DNA of 64,000 nt, taken from contig WOAB01000583.1 in NCBI GenBank assembly GCA_027886185.1, positions 7,564,001-7,628,000 on the forward strand, read 5' to 3'. Below are positions 33,447 through 45,304 of the stretch, piece after piece. The notes below the pieces were generated by a model that did no database searches, was not told the origin of the DNA, and saw nothing but the letters and a program-made list of their open reading frames with translations. The position numbers were made by a program, and so were the translations under genes. Numbering within the stretch: the stretch's first letter is position 1; every line of letters begins with the position of its first letter. The DNA comes from Rheum nobile (taxonomy: Eukaryota > Streptophyta > Magnoliopsida > Caryophyllales > Polygonaceae).

Positions 33447-33979
33447 GTGAAACTGCAAACACACCACTCAGCCTTCTTCCCATCCTCATCCCACCCCCGC
33501 AATGCCGGTCCTCTCTCACTTTCTTCTCCTTCTTCTACTCACACTCAATCTCCCTTCGTTGCTCGTTCTTCCGCTGACGGAACGGACAACGCCGATCAAG
33601 TTCCGATTGAAAAGAGTAAATCTATTCTCGCTTTTTCTCTCATCTCTCTATCTGTCGCATAGCAATGTGAGTTCCGAATTAATTGCCTTTCTTTTGTTGA
33701 ATTTGGCTTTGAATTTTTGCTAGGGTTACCAGCGTATCCAACTGTTATGGACATTAATCAGATCCGCGAGATTTTGCCCCACCGGTTAGTGTTTTCGGAT
33801 TTGCTATAGCAGATTCCTAAGCAGCAGTTCTTTTGCGATTGTGACTTCTTGGCAATTCCTTTGTTAATTTGTGTTCGTTTGTCTGTTTGTTTGGTTTTCA
33901 GATTTCCTTTCCTGCTAGTGGATAGAGTGATTGAGTACACTCCTGGAGTTTCGGTTGTTGCAATAAAAAATGTCACTAT
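33447..33979 (+). pseudogene. fabZ: FabZ (3-hydroxyacyl-ACP dehydratase) 5' fragment, split by an LTR element
   Basis: FabZ dehydrates 3-hydroxyacyl-ACP in plastid fatty-acid synthesis. Ser/Pro-rich transit-peptide-like sequence (SSSHPRNAGPLSLSSPSS ...) ends at a donor near 33616. An exon then reads LPAYPTVMDINQIREILPHR (about 33723-33784), and the next gives FPFLLVDRVIEYTPGVSVVA and IKNVT (from 33901). Splices are GT-AG and in frame. At 33979 the frame is cut by the ACTAT target duplication. The missing next residues, INDNFFPGHFPERPIMPGAL, resume at 51341-51402. Nothing of the C-terminal half follows. Confidence 0.85.
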
Positions 33980-34539
33980 TATTGATTCCCGATTCAACGA
34001 TCGTGAAGGTGCTAAGAGTCAACACGCCTTTAGCTCGGGTTTGTTGAGGATTTGTTTGTTTTGGGGACGTCCTCAGCAACTCCCTAGTCTCTAGCTTCGC
34101 GTAGGGTGGGACCTCCGACTCTGTGGTTGAGTTCTGGTGTTGATATTACTTCTTCGCGCCTACTCCAGATTGTGCATGGCTGTTCTCGAGCTCCATCAAC
34201 CTTCTACGCGATATTCCCCTGAAAATACCCCGAAGATGGCTTCCCCGGGGGTGGGCTCTCCGACGCTCAAGTCAGTTTTCAATATGGAAAGCATATATGT
34301 ATATATATATAAGAGACGAGATTAATGAATTTACCTATCCGTCAAATTACTTTTACCAAGTGTTTTCACCCTTCATTTTATTAGTAAGGAGTCAAACTTT
34401 CTAATATTGTTTATTTCATCAAAGACGCCTATATGAAGCCTATATGAAGCTAACGGGGATCGTGCTCATCAACCAACTAAATTCCTCTTTAAGAGTCTAA
34501 AGTCACACCGGGAAGCATGAAGAAGCTGCGTAGAGAGGT

Positions 34540-34730
34540 TCACGAAGGGTTCGCGAAGGGGTCCTGTGAAGGAGGTCCGCGAAGGGAAGCCCCGTGAAGG
34601 AGGCCTTGAAGGGCTCCGTGAAAGGAGTCCGTGAAGGAGGCCTTGAAGGGCTCCGTGAAAGGAGTCCGTGAAGGAAGCTCGTGAAAGAGAGCTCCGTGAA
34701 GGTGAGCTTGTGGAGCAAGCTCGTGAAGGG
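34540..34730 (+). repeat. GTGAAGGAGGCCTTGAAGGG repeat cluster
   Basis: Short units such as CTCCGTGAAAGGAGTCC and GTGAAGGAGGCCTTGAAGGG alternate here and at 38648-38836 in the other LTR. The ORFs overlapping them are repeat artefacts. Confidence 0.8.
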
Positions 34731-35164
34731 AACTAATTAATTTGGCAAGATGCAATCCAAACTTAATATCGTAATTAATCATCAAACATAATCTCGAACC
34801 AACATGTTCAATTCCATCCTTCCATACTATACGTTATTCGATTTTAATGATTGTTGCTTGCAACATATATAATTATACTTCAATGACTACTACAACCGAT
34901 ACAAATTGGGCACAAGAAATGAACATGCACCATGGCGTGGATTGCTGTGGCCGACGGGAAGAGCTCCGCGACGGCGCGAGTTGTAGCTCCGCGAAGAGGA
35001 AGGGCTCCGCGATGGCGCGAGTTGCAACGGCAAAGACGAAGGGTCTCGCGAAGGTGCGAGTTGCAGTGGCCAAGGGGAGAGGCCTCGCGAAGATGCGAGT
35101 TGCAGTGGCCAAGGGGAGAGGCCTCGCGAAGATGCGAGTTGCAGCCCCGTGAAGAGGAAGGCCC

Positions 35165-35607
35165 CGCGAAGGATGACGTCTGTGTTGTCATCCCAGCGGA
35201 GTTTAGGGTCGGGTAAGAGGGTGTCGGTGGGGTAATCGAAGCTCTGCCAGAGGTAATCGGCGGCAGCGGCGGCCTTTCTTACGACCAGATTGCCGGTGTC
35301 GAGTATCTGGAGGACGGGGTTGGTGGCCCGGGAGGTTTTAGAGAGAGGACGATCTCGGAGCGGCCGTACTCGGAGAGGATTATGTGGCCGTCGGAAGCGA
35401 GCCAGAGGGAGACGGAGGAGCCCAAGCAGGAGAGTTGCGGTTGGCGACCCAGACGATGGTCCGGGGGAGGAGGTTGCGATACCAGATTCCGAGGTAGTAG
35501 CAGTCGTCGCCGGCGGGGGAGAATCCGAGCTGGTAGTAGTCGCCGGCGGAGACTAGTGTTTGGTTGAGGGAGAGGGAGAGAAGGATAATGGTGGTTGATT
35601 TCCACAT
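35165..35607 (-). pseudogene. S-domain (bulb-lectin) receptor-kinase 5' fragment inside the left LTR
   Basis: The minus frame starts MWKSTTIILLSLSLNQTLVS (signal peptide) and continues AGDYYQLGFSPAGDDCYYLG and IWYRNLLPRTIVWVANRNSP, the typical start of a bulb-type lectin domain. After frameshifts it goes on DGHIILSEYG, NPVLQILDTGNLVVRK and ADYLWQSFDYPTDTLLPD, all lectin-domain phrases. It stops near 35165 in repeat sequence; no S-locus, PAN or kinase part is present. The same fragment is at 39281-39723. It is a captured host fragment, in sense with the LTR, and frameshifted. Confidence 0.82.
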
Positions 35608-35984
35608 CGATTCTTCTTGTTGCGATCCGTGAGTCGCCCGTATGGGATTTTATGTTGTGTTTAATCTGTTTGAAGATTGAAATGGGGGATTAATTTGTTT
35701 AGAGTTTGAAAAGGGGAAATGGAAGCTGCTGGGCTGCTAGGCCCTCTCAGCGCTCCGATCGCCGCCATTGTTGCCATCTCGATCTCCTCTGCTCGCTCCC
35801 TCTCTTCCATTGAAATTGCCTCCTCCTTTTGCTTCAGAAGCCCTTTCTCTCTCTTGCCTCATTTTTTGCCCTCCTTTTCACTCCGAAGTCCCCCTCCCTT
35901 TCTTTTATCCCAATTGCCCTAAAGCAATGTTGGGCTTTTACGATTCTAGTGGGCTTTTGGCCCATCCCATTTCTTGCTCCCACA

Positions 35985-38217
35985 GCCACCCCCCAAGCTC
36001 TTCATCTTCGCGTAGCGAAGGTGAAGGCTTGGTTTACTGGTGGCTTTGCAAAAGCTTACATTCATTCGGGTTCCTCGCGAATCATTCTTGCAAGTTATGT
36101 TTTCTTTTCTCTTTCATTTTGAGGAGTGACCAAGCTAGTCATTGCCTCTTTGGTTAGGTTCTTTCTTAACTTGCTCGTTTTTCGCATCGTCTCTCATTTC
36201 GCATTGATTTTCTTTCGAACAATTTCTATGGTTGGGCGGAGCACATGTGGAAGCGCAAGTTCGCGAGTAACCTAGCAGAGCGGCGCGGAGCCTCGAGATA
36301 TTGCACCTCGAGTCCGCGAGGAAACTTGTCAAGTGGACGCCAAGCCCCGATACATAGCTTTTAGAGGAGCATGGCTCCATTCTAGTTAGGCCGCTTCTTG
36401 GTGTGCCTTGCACTCTGTTTTTAATTGTTTACTTGTATCTCCTATACTTTTATACTCTGTCATTTTGTTGTTAAGAGTGCAGACACAGACTTTGTATTGG
36501 ACGAGAATATGAGCTTTTCACTGGGGGATATATGTTCGTGCACAAAGAAGTACGCTTAGGTGCATCATAGGGCATAGACTCACGAAAGGTGTACGCGGTT
36601 GTGTACATGGGACCCACGCGTCGGAGAGAGTGATTTCACTAGTTTGCTTTTTTACTCTATCTGATTGTTTCTTTTTCGTGTTACTTCTGTTAGTTGCTTT
36701 CTCACATTGCTTATATATTTTTCATCTTATATTTTATTTTTACCCGTTTTTTCTAAGTCCAAGGAGGATGCATGGTTGGGTGGTTTTGAGCGAAGGGAAA
36801 CCTTTGTGAAGGCCTTGAAGTGAAGATCTTCGTGAGAGGGAACCTTCGTGAAGGATTCCTTCGTGAAAACCATGAAGTTATTAAATGAAAGGCATGGGCC
36901 TTCGCGGAATCAATAGGCACCAGCTGGGATGCCATAGGCTTAGTCCATGAATTTTCTCGTGAGGGATGGATCTTCGTGAAGGAAGGACGTTCATGAGAGA
37001 CCTTTGTGAAGGACCTACGTGAAGAGAGAGAGCCTCGTGAAGGCAATAGGTACGACTGAGAGCCCGTGAGCATGGGTTATTAATATTATGCGGAGGTCTT
37101 CGCGAAGACGTCCCCACGAGTTTTCTCACGTTGTTGTTCTAATTGATTTGAAGTGTATTGCCCTTTCCTTTGATATTTTGCTTATTTTTCCCATATTGTT
37201 TTCACTTGTTTGATTACATATCACAAATCATATTATTTTGAGTATTGCTTCATATCGCGCATTTCGTGTTGCCCAAACGCATTGCTCTTCTCGCGTACCA
37301 TGCTTTCGTATACTGCTTTCGCGTATTGTTTTTCTTGAGTATGAATTGCTTTAAACACATGCATTGCCTTTTCCCGCGTACGAGTTGCTTCTCAATGGTG
37401 TTGCTTTTCATGATTTGCTTATACAGTTTTGTTCGATGTTTATCGTTTTGCACGCGTATTGCCTTCGGGTATCACTTTTACTTGCTTGCTTTGTATTTGC
37501 TCATACTTGCACAAAACTTGCTTTAACTTGCTCAGATTTGCTTTAACTCGCGCGTACTTGCTTTTGGCATTTTGCTTTTAACATCTGCCTTCAACACTTG
37601 CCCTTAATACTTGCTTTGCATGCGTATTGGCTAATACTTGCCAGGCCTAATATCGCCAAATATCGTTGGTCTTGCTACGCATATCGGGTCGATGTGGCTA
37701 AGCCCCATACCGTTAGATGCTGCTACGCGTATTGGCTAATACTTGCTAAGCCCAGTACCGTTTAGTGTTGCTTTGCGACTTGTTTTGTATTGCTATTCTC
37801 TTTATTATTACTTCTTGCCTAGCCCCCAGGCTTGTCATTCTCTTTTGGTATTGCTTTCACTTGCTCAAACTCGTTTGCACTTGCACATGCTTGCTCATGC
37901 TTGCTTTATATTCGCTTTTGTACTTGCTTCATATATGCTTGCCTTATATACCCTATTATTACGTATTGCTTTTATCGTACTGCATTAGTAATTTGCTTTC
38001 TCTAAGCCCGTGGAGGGCGTGCGGCTAGGAAGTCATACGTGAAAACAAAGGTAAAGCAGTGAGAGCTACACGAATTATAAGTAGAGAGGAGTGAAAGCTA
38101 ACCAAAGCCGAAGTAGAGTGTAGTGGAGCTTGGTTGTCGGAGGTTCTTCGTAGAGTGGGTATTTCGTCATAACCAGAGCATTCCCAGTGCATGAGGACTT
38201 CCCCACGGACGGCGCGA
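35985..38217. other. Internal region of the large-LTR element, no gene
   Basis: No gag or pol is visible. 37240-38000 is low-complexity DNA built of TTGCTTT, CTTGCTC and CGCGTATTG words. Similar vocabulary occurs in the noncoding part of the gypsy element (44640-45230), which suggests common descent. 36770-37130 holds CTTCGTGAAGG-type repeats. Short ORFs here are not credible. Confidence 0.6.
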
Positions 38218-38240
38218 GTTGTAGCGCCTTCTCCAGATTG

Positions 38241-40099
38241 TGTTGATATTACTTCTTCGCGCCTTCTCCAGATTGTGCATGGCTGTTCTCGAGCTCCATC
38301 AACCTTCTACGCGATATTCCCCTGAAAATACCCCGGAGATGGCTTCCCCGAGGGTGGGCTCTCCGACGCTCAAGTCAGTTTTCGATATGGAAAGCATATA
38401 TGTATATATATATATATAAGAGACGAGATTAATGAATTTACCTATCCGTCAAATTACTTTTACCAAGTGTTTTCACCCTTCATTTTATTAGTAAGGAGTC
38501 GAACTTTCTAATATTGTTTATTTCATCAAAGACGCCTATATGAAGCCTATATGAAGCTAACGGGGATCGTGCTCATCAACCAACTAAATTCCTCTTTAAG
38601 AGTCTAAAGTCACACCGGGAAGCATGAAGAAGCTGCGTAGAGAGGTTCACGAAGGGTTCGCGAAGGGGTCCTATGAAGGAGGTTCGCGAAGGGAAGCCCC
38701 GTGAAGGAGGCCTTGAAGGGCTCCGTGAAAGGAGTCCGTGAAGGAGGCCTTGAAGGGCTCCGTGAAAGGAGTCCGTGAAGGAAGCTCGTGAAAGAGAGCT
38801 CCGTGAAGGTGAGCTTGTGGAGCAAGCTCGTGAAGGGAACTAATTAATTTGGCAACTTAGATGCAATCCAAACTTAATATCCTATGGTAATTAATCATCA
38901 AACATAATCTCGAACCAACATGTTCAGTTCCATCCTTCCATACTATACGTTATTCGATTTTAATGATTGTTGCTTGCAACATATATAATTATACTTCAAT
39001 GACTACTACAACCGATACAAATTGGGCACAAGAAATGAACCTGCACCATGGCGTGGATTGCTGTGGCCGACGGGAAGAGCTCCGCGACGGCGCGAGTTGT
39101 AGCTCCGCGAAGAGGAAGGGCTCCGCGATGGCGCGAGTTGCAACGGAAAAGACGAAGGGTCTCGCGAAGGTGCGAGTTGCAGTGGCCAAGGGGAGAGGCC
39201 TCGCGAAGATGCGAGTTGCAGTGGCCAAGGGGAGAGGCCTCGCAAAGATGCGAGTTGCAACCCCATGAAGAGGAAGGCCCCGCGAAGGATGACGTCTGTG
39301 TTGTCATCCCAGCGGAGTTTAGGGACGGGTAAGAGGGTGTCGGTGGGGTAATCGAAGCTCTGCCAGAGGTAATCGGCGGCAGCGGCGGCCTTTCTTACGA
39401 CCAGATTGCCGGTGTCGAGTATCTGGAGGACGGGGTTGGTGGCCCGGGAGGTGTTAGAGAGAGGACGATCTCGGAGCGGCCGTACTCGGAGAGGATTATG
39501 TGGCCGTCGGAAGTGAGCCGGAGGGAGACGGAGGAGCCCAAGTAGGAGAGTTGCGGTTGGCGACCCAGACGACGGTCCGGGGGAGGAGGTTGCGATACCA
39601 GATTCTGAGGTAGTAGCAGTCGTCGCCGGTGGGGGAGAATCCGAGCTGGTAGTAGTCGCCGGCGGAGACTAGTGTTTGGTTGAGGGAGAGGGAGAGAAGG
39701 ATAATGGTGGTTGATTTCCACATCGATGCTTCTTGTTGCGATCCGTGAGTCGCCCGTATGGGATTTTATGTTGTGTTTAATCTGTTTGAAGATTGAAATG
39801 GGGGATTAATTTGTTTAGAGTTTGAAAAGGGGAAATGGAAGCTGTTGGGCTGCTAGGCCCTCTCAGCGCTCCGATCGCCGCCATTGTTGCCATCTCGATC
39901 TCCTCTGGTCGCTTCCTCTCTTCCATTGAAATCGCCCCCTCCTTTTGCTTCAGAAGCCCTTTCTCTCTCTTGCCTCATTTTTTGCCCTCCTTTTCACTCT
40001 GAAGTCCCCCTCCCTTTCTTTTATCCCAATTGCCCTAAAGCAATGTTGGGCTTTTACGATTCTAGTGGGCTTTTGGCCCAGCCCATTTCTTGCTCCCAC
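38241..40099 (-). repeat. Right LTR of the large-LTR element, cut by gypsy insertion
   Basis: It is collinear with 34138-35979. At its end CTCCCAC is followed directly by the gypsy LTR. The remaining CCCAC duplicate and final A lie at 51333-51338. A TA microsatellite near 38400 is longer than in the left copy. Confidence 0.85.
39281..39723 (-). pseudogene. S-domain receptor-kinase 5' fragment inside the right LTR
   Basis: This is the second copy of the bulb-lectin fragment, starting with the same signal peptide and differing at a few positions (for example LRIWYRNLL for LGIWYRNLL). The shared frame breaks show the capture predates the element's last transposition. Confidence 0.82.
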
Positions 40100-40735
40100 T
40101 GCAGAAACCCGGATTGGACAGAGGACGCCGAGCTGGCACTCTCAGACGCCTTGGGTTGGATCTCCCTTTTTGCACTTCCTTCACCTGGGAACTTCTGCCT
40201 CGCAAAGATGACCCTGGATGTCATGGACTGCACCGATGCAGACTCCTGCTTCAGCTCTGATTCCCTGAAACAAATCCCGGAAGATTGGGTTCCGGGAGAA
40301 GACTCTCCGACGCCCAAGTCAGCTTCGGCTTTAACACAGAGGGGAATAAAACAGTGTTTCTTTTTGAGACAAAGGAAAGGAATGAGGAAAAGGATGACAG
40401 TATATCCAATTCAATCAAGATCAGACCAAACTATGAACAGTAGAGCTCAGTGAAATGACGGCATCACATTTATCACATCCGCCATTCCATTCTTAGTTTT
40501 TTTTTGGGATTTGTGAAGGAAGGTTTTCTTGCTCCAAAAGAGATCCCATTCTTTCCTTTTTTACTCCTATTTATAGTCGATCGAGATTAGAAGGAACGAT
40601 TGGGCTTTTTTTATTGGGCCGGCCCAATCTTCCACAGATTGGATAGACATTACGCGGAAGGGAGGGTGTGGGTTTACTCCTTCGCGGGCATGTCTACCCT
40701 CCGCGAGCGGGAGCTACGCGAATCATGGTCCCACA
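40100..40735 (-). repeat. 3' LTR of the gypsy element (636 bp)
   Basis: It runs TGCAGAAACC to GGTCCCACA in plus reading and pairs with 50698-51332, with fewer than about 20 differences visible. Short ORFs inside (for example 40054-40317) recur in both LTRs and have no family resemblance. Confidence 0.9.
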
Positions 40736-41443
40736 GCCAGCCCCCTAAGCTTTTTGCCAAATACGCCAGTATGGAGAAAGCTTGGTCAACGACCCTTCTC
40801 GGGGGCGTTTCTTTTGTTGGAATTTTTCGGGACGATTCCTGAGAATCTATTATGTATATATATATATATATTTTTTTTTACCTTTTGAAATAGTGACTGT
40901 TGGCGCCAATTTCCTTTTACCTTTTCTTTTTTGTATTCTTGTCAACGTTTCGACTTCCCTTTTTTTTCTTACAAATCAGTTTGCTCTCAGAGGATTTCTT
41001 TCATTCGCTTTCTTTTTGCCTTTGTTCCTCAGAGATTCGGCGCCTTTGCTTCTCTCGCTTGGGGTTTGATTCGTCGGAATTTCGACTCTCTAGGTAACTT
41101 TCTAGTTCGATTTGTTCTTCAATTTACTGTCTCGTTGCTTCGTTTTCGTTTTGCTTTTTCTCGGTGGTTGTTGCTAAAAATTCTTTCTTTCGGATTCGTT
41201 TGGTTGTTTCATCCCCAATTTTGGCTCGTTGGTGGTTTCTTTTTGGTTGAGGTATTTTCGGAACTCTTTCCTTGTTCTTTCTTGGCTCTACTTCTCTTTC
41301 CTCTGATTTTCGGGAGATGTCTCACTATGTTGCTTCCTCTGTGGAATTACTAGTCTTTTTCTTACCGCCCCTTCTTTTTTTTTCCGTGTTTTGCAGGAAT
41401 TAGGGTTTGCGTTTGTGCTTTTCTGGTTCCCTGGGTCTCTCTA

Positions 41444-43778
41444 TTGATGAATAAGCGTGCCACAATTATGAGTGACACGGAGGATTGTGGTAAGAATTCC
41501 TTCGCGGACTCGGACGGTGAGAACCGGCGGAAGAATTATCATGACAAGCGGCCTATAGGTAGTTCTGCAAGGGAGTCTAACGCGGGTGCTTCGCGGGATG
41601 AAAGTGGTGGATCCGCGGAGTGTCAAACTGGGGGGACAACAGTGCTTCTCTATCGCGTGAAGACCCTAGCAGTGCGCGACGAGAGGAACCCCCGCTCCCT
41701 ATGCCTTGTTTCAAACCTTGCATTCTGAGAAAACCTGTGAGCCGCCTTTCCTTCAGCAGGGAGAGTGTATATAGAGAGGGGAGTGGGTTTGAGTCTTGCC
41801 TAAAGAGGGCGGACCTTCGCGGCACCGCAAGCACATATCCTTTCCCCGAGGGCACAATTCTTGCTCTTCCCGCTAAAGGCTCATCGTCTTTTCACTCGTA
41901 TCCCAATTTTCTTGCAATAAGCCTGGATGCTTTCCAGGCGGGCTTTCGCTTTCCGATTGCCCCTATCTTTAGGGAATTTTTGAACACCCTAGGCCTGAGC
42001 CTCATTCAATTCCATCCGAACGCTTGGCGGAGTCTTACTGCCTTCATTATCCAATGTCGTGAAATGGGCGTCATACCTACGCTTGATCTCCTACTTATGT
42101 GTTTCTCCCCTCGATCCATGGCGGATGATTGTTAGACTCTGACGGTTAAGTACTCGCAGAAGCTTGGTAAACCTTCTCGCATAGATAAGTGGAAAGAGAG
42201 GTGGTTTTTGGTTCGGCTCCGCGAGGACCCTGGGATTTTGGTTCGTCCACGTCTAGGAAAGTCTCTTTTAAGTGAGGGCCCACAGAAGAAGAGAAATCCG
42301 AAGGGTAGGGGAGAGGAGATTCTTGAGAAGTTCAGGAGAGAGGATCTCCTTGATAGCGACAAGTACGTGACTCCGGCGAGGTTGGAGCAAGCTGGGCTGA
42401 GTTTGGCTCATCCGACTGGGGGTGAGGGAAAGCTCTATGGGTGGTCGTTTGGGGTTGTTTTCGAGCAGCCTAGGCTCTCAAATGGGGCCTATAGGTATTG
42501 CGTTTCTTTCTAATTTTTCGCTTGCCTTTTTTTGACCGAGGGTTCTGCTTGCCTTTTTCAGGGATGAAGTTTTGTGAATTCGCGGAGACACTGCCCGATC
42601 TGCAGGACTTGTCTCCGATTGCGGATCAACCTCCCGCGGAGATGGTGGGAGATGGGGCGGGTTGTGCTGCCGTGGTTGAGATTGCGGAAGATGATGAAGA
42701 CATCATTCCTAAGGACGTGGACGAGGAGGGTGGCGGCGAGGACCTGCTCCTCAAAGAGCATGGGGTAGAAGGCGATCGTGCGCACGAGGCAATGGAGGTT
42801 GAATCTACATCTCTTGAGGGTGAGTTCATGTTGGAGCCTCGTGGAGGCTACCATGAGGGGAAAGGAGTCACTGGTTCTTCTTTTCAAGCTCAAGTCCCTG
42901 TTCAAAAGGGGGGCACTAATCAAGACGCTTGGGACGAAGTTCGCCGTCTAGCCCAGAATGTATGGATATGCACGGATGTCTCTCTCTATTTAATTTCTTT
43001 CTCCTTATCGATTTTAAACTTAACCCCGTTCCTCTTTTCTTTCCCCAATTCTTCTTTTATTTTTTGGGTTTAGATTCACAGCCTCTCGTCTTGGGCTTGT
43101 GCTAATCTGAAAGACGGTTGGGAAAAGTCCGAAGAATTTGCTCAGGAAAATGCTCGTCTCCGCGGAGAGGTCAAGCTGTTACGTTCTGGCCAGTTGGAGA
43201 AAGATAAGGAGTTGGAGGCTTTGCGAGAGAACTGTGCACGGATTCTGTCTGACAAGGGTAAGGCTATGCAGGAGGCGAGAGAGTTTGTTGTAGAGAAGGA
43301 TAGGGCCCTTTTGCAGGTTAGGGATTGTGTCGCGGAGAAGGACAGGGCTCTCGCGGATTTATCAATTATGGCTGATGAGCTGAAAGGTGTTCGCGAGCAG
43401 TTAAAGCAGGCCATGCAGGAGGCCATGAACGAGTACGCTGCCGACTATCGTCAGAAGTCTCGCGTAGGCTTTTTTGCCCGATCGCATTATGTTTTGGGGG
43501 GTTATGTTGGGGTGAAGCAGATGGCCGAACATCACAATGTGACCGCCATCAAGTTCGACCCTATTCGGACTTTCAACCTTCGTCTGGCGGAAAGGAAATG
43601 GTACATCCCGCCGGCTCTAGGGGAGATCAACGGGGACTGTGATGGGACTTTGGAGACTTGGGAAGTCAGCGCTCTACCGGATGGGGAGCCCCGTCGTGGG
43701 GGTCCTGCTGCTTCTGCCGCTCTCACTTCGCGGAAGAGAGGCCGGTCCGAGGAGGCTACCACGGTTGTCCCTCCGTGA
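41444..43778 (+). pseudogene. Antisense accessory ORF of the Tat element (putative gypsy-type transposon domain, coiled coil)
   Basis: It is transcribed opposite to gag-pol. The first part (41620-42135) contains FLAISLDAFQAGFRFPIAP and FREFLNTLGLSLIQFHPNAW, the pattern of the plant domain named 'putative gypsy type transposon'. A TAG at 42133-42135 follows MADDC. The frame then continues YSQKLGKPSRIDKWKERWF and VRLREDPGILVRPRLGKSL to about 42500. A further exon (about 42563-42958) is acidic, and the last (about 43074-43778) is a long coiled coil (EKDKELEALRENCARILSDK onward) ending in a basic GRSEEATTVVPP tail. Introns near 42500-42560 and 42959-43073 are plausible. Such antisense ORFs are known in Tat elements; their function is unknown. 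Confidence 0.7.
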
Positions 43779-44047
43779 GCCTAGTGCTGGGCGTGGTTGA
43801 TTGTTCTGAACTTACTGTTTCTGCTTTTTGACTAGGGTGTCTGTAATCTGACCCGCCTACTTCGTAGCTTTGTCAGTTTTGAGTTTTGACTACTGTTTCC
43901 CTTTTCTTTATGGTGTGTTACTGTTTCTTTTGTCATTTATTGCTTTCTTCTTCTCTTTTGTTTTCTTATAAAAGGTCTGCCTTGTCTTGGTTATTCAACG
44001 TCTTATTTATTTTTCTACTGTACTCTTTGTTTTATGTTTTTGGGAAG

Positions 44048-44410
44048 ATGGTGAATCTGGTGTTAGAACTTCATCGAGGAGGTCGTGTGGTGTGTAATCG
44101 AGGGGATCGGAGATTGGTGTCTGTCCACCGCTATGAGGGTGGTTTTCGACAAGTGGTTCCAATGGGCGAGACTATCGAATGTGACTATGGGGCTTTTATG
44201 CTTTTTGTGTTCCACGAGTTTTGGCCAAGTGTGGGTCGCGTCTTCTACTTCCCTCTCGGGGAAGAGCCCCGGCGTTTGCGTCGGGTGATGGGGGATGAAG
44301 ATATTGACCAAGTTGTGGCTTTAGGAGCTTTTGGGCCGGTGGTGCTTTTTATAGAGTCTCCGGTATCGCTCGGTTCTCCGCCCCGAAACCTTCGCTACGC
44401 GGGTCTATAA
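44048..44410 (+). CDS. Second antisense ORF, PB1-like N-terminal domain as in MULE transposases
   Basis: It starts MVNLVLELHRGGRVVCNRGD, has YEGGFRQVVPMGETIECDYG, then FYFPLGEEPRRLRRVMGDED and IDQVVALGAFGPVVLFIESP, 120 residues in all. The order (basic GGR start, Y-GG turn, acidic pair, FYF, DDxDI) resembles the small N-terminal domain found before the DNA-binding region of plant MULE transposases. Start ATG 44048 is chosen because upstream sequence (43886-44047) is hydrophobic low-complexity. It may be a last exon of the antisense gene or a separate gene. The match is by pattern only. Confidence 0.5.
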   Translation: MVNLVLELHRGGRVVCNRGDRRLVSVHRYEGGFRQVVPMGETIECDYGAFMLFVFHEFWPSVGRVFYFPLGEEPRRLRRVMGDEDIDQVVALGAFGPVVLFIESPVSLGSPPRNLRYAGL

Positions 44411-45304
44411 GGCCGTCTTGTTTCCCTATCTCCACCCTACCTTTATTTTTTTCTTTTCTTTATTGTGGGTTCTATGTTCAACCAAAAAAGGGAAAAGGAA
44501 AAAAATGAATGGTAGGAGATGGATTAATGTCGTTGGATGTAATTTTCTTAAACTGTCTCTTGCCTTTTCCCAAATAGTTTAAATGTATTGGGTTTTGTAA
44601 CGTAATGCACTTATAGACTTTGTCTTAAATTCACTTTGTCTTAAATTTACATGTCTATTTCCTCGCGTGTCTTCTCGTTGCTTGTGGTCTTTGTTGGCCT
44701 CTTGGCTGCTTGCATTTTTCGCGGACATCACCTGCGTATTAGATTGTGATTATTTTCCGTTTCTGTGGATTATTCTACCGAGATAAGCTAGCTTGCGTGG
44801 GTATTTGGCGAGTGGTAATCGATTGCTTTACCTGGAGTTCTTCTCGTTCTTTGCCCTCCAAGCATTGTGTCGTGCGTATTTTGTATTGCGAGGAGTGCCT
44901 TTTGAAGTGCTGTTATCTTGCTTTCTTCTCATTCCGTGGACTTGCTTCTTTTTGCTTAGTTCGTTCAAACTCGCTTTGTCTCGGGGAACTTGCCTTTAAA
45001 CTAAGATTTGCCTGCGTGATGATCATTGCTTTGTTAGGGAAAACACAAACGCCTTACTCAAATATCGCGTGGAACTGCACTTACGTGGTGTGGCTCGCCT
45101 TGCTTAGCCTTGCCATTTACTCGCTATTCACTTGCCCGGTTTCTTGCTTTCATTGTTATTGCGTATTGGCTCCTTTCTTTCTTGCGCTTTTTATTGCCGA
45201 GCCTGTTGTTTGGTTATTTTCTACTCGTTAGAAAGAGTCGATAGAAGGGACTGTGTTTCTTAGGTACTCGAGTTAACGAACCTGTCGATGTCTCCGCGAA
45301 TGCC

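Larger units (their letters stand above)
33980..35984 (-). repeat. Left LTR of the large-LTR element (2.0 kb)
   Basis: From 34138 to 35984 it matches 38241-40099 (plus the last base at 51338) with only scattered differences. It contains GTGAAGGAGGCC-type repeats (34540-34730), a 39-bp tandem repeat (35041-35140) and a receptor-kinase fragment (35165-35607). Confidence 0.85.

Noticed and set aside
34503..35216. Overlapping ORFs on both strands in the LTR repeats
   Set aside because: They are products of the GTGAAGGAGGCC and 39-bp repeats; the same ORFs recur in the second LTR with indels.
36753..38028. Several ORFs in the internal region of the large-LTR element
   Set aside because: They lie in low-complexity TTGCTTT or CTTCGTGAAGG repeats, differ in frame and strand, and show no conserved domain.
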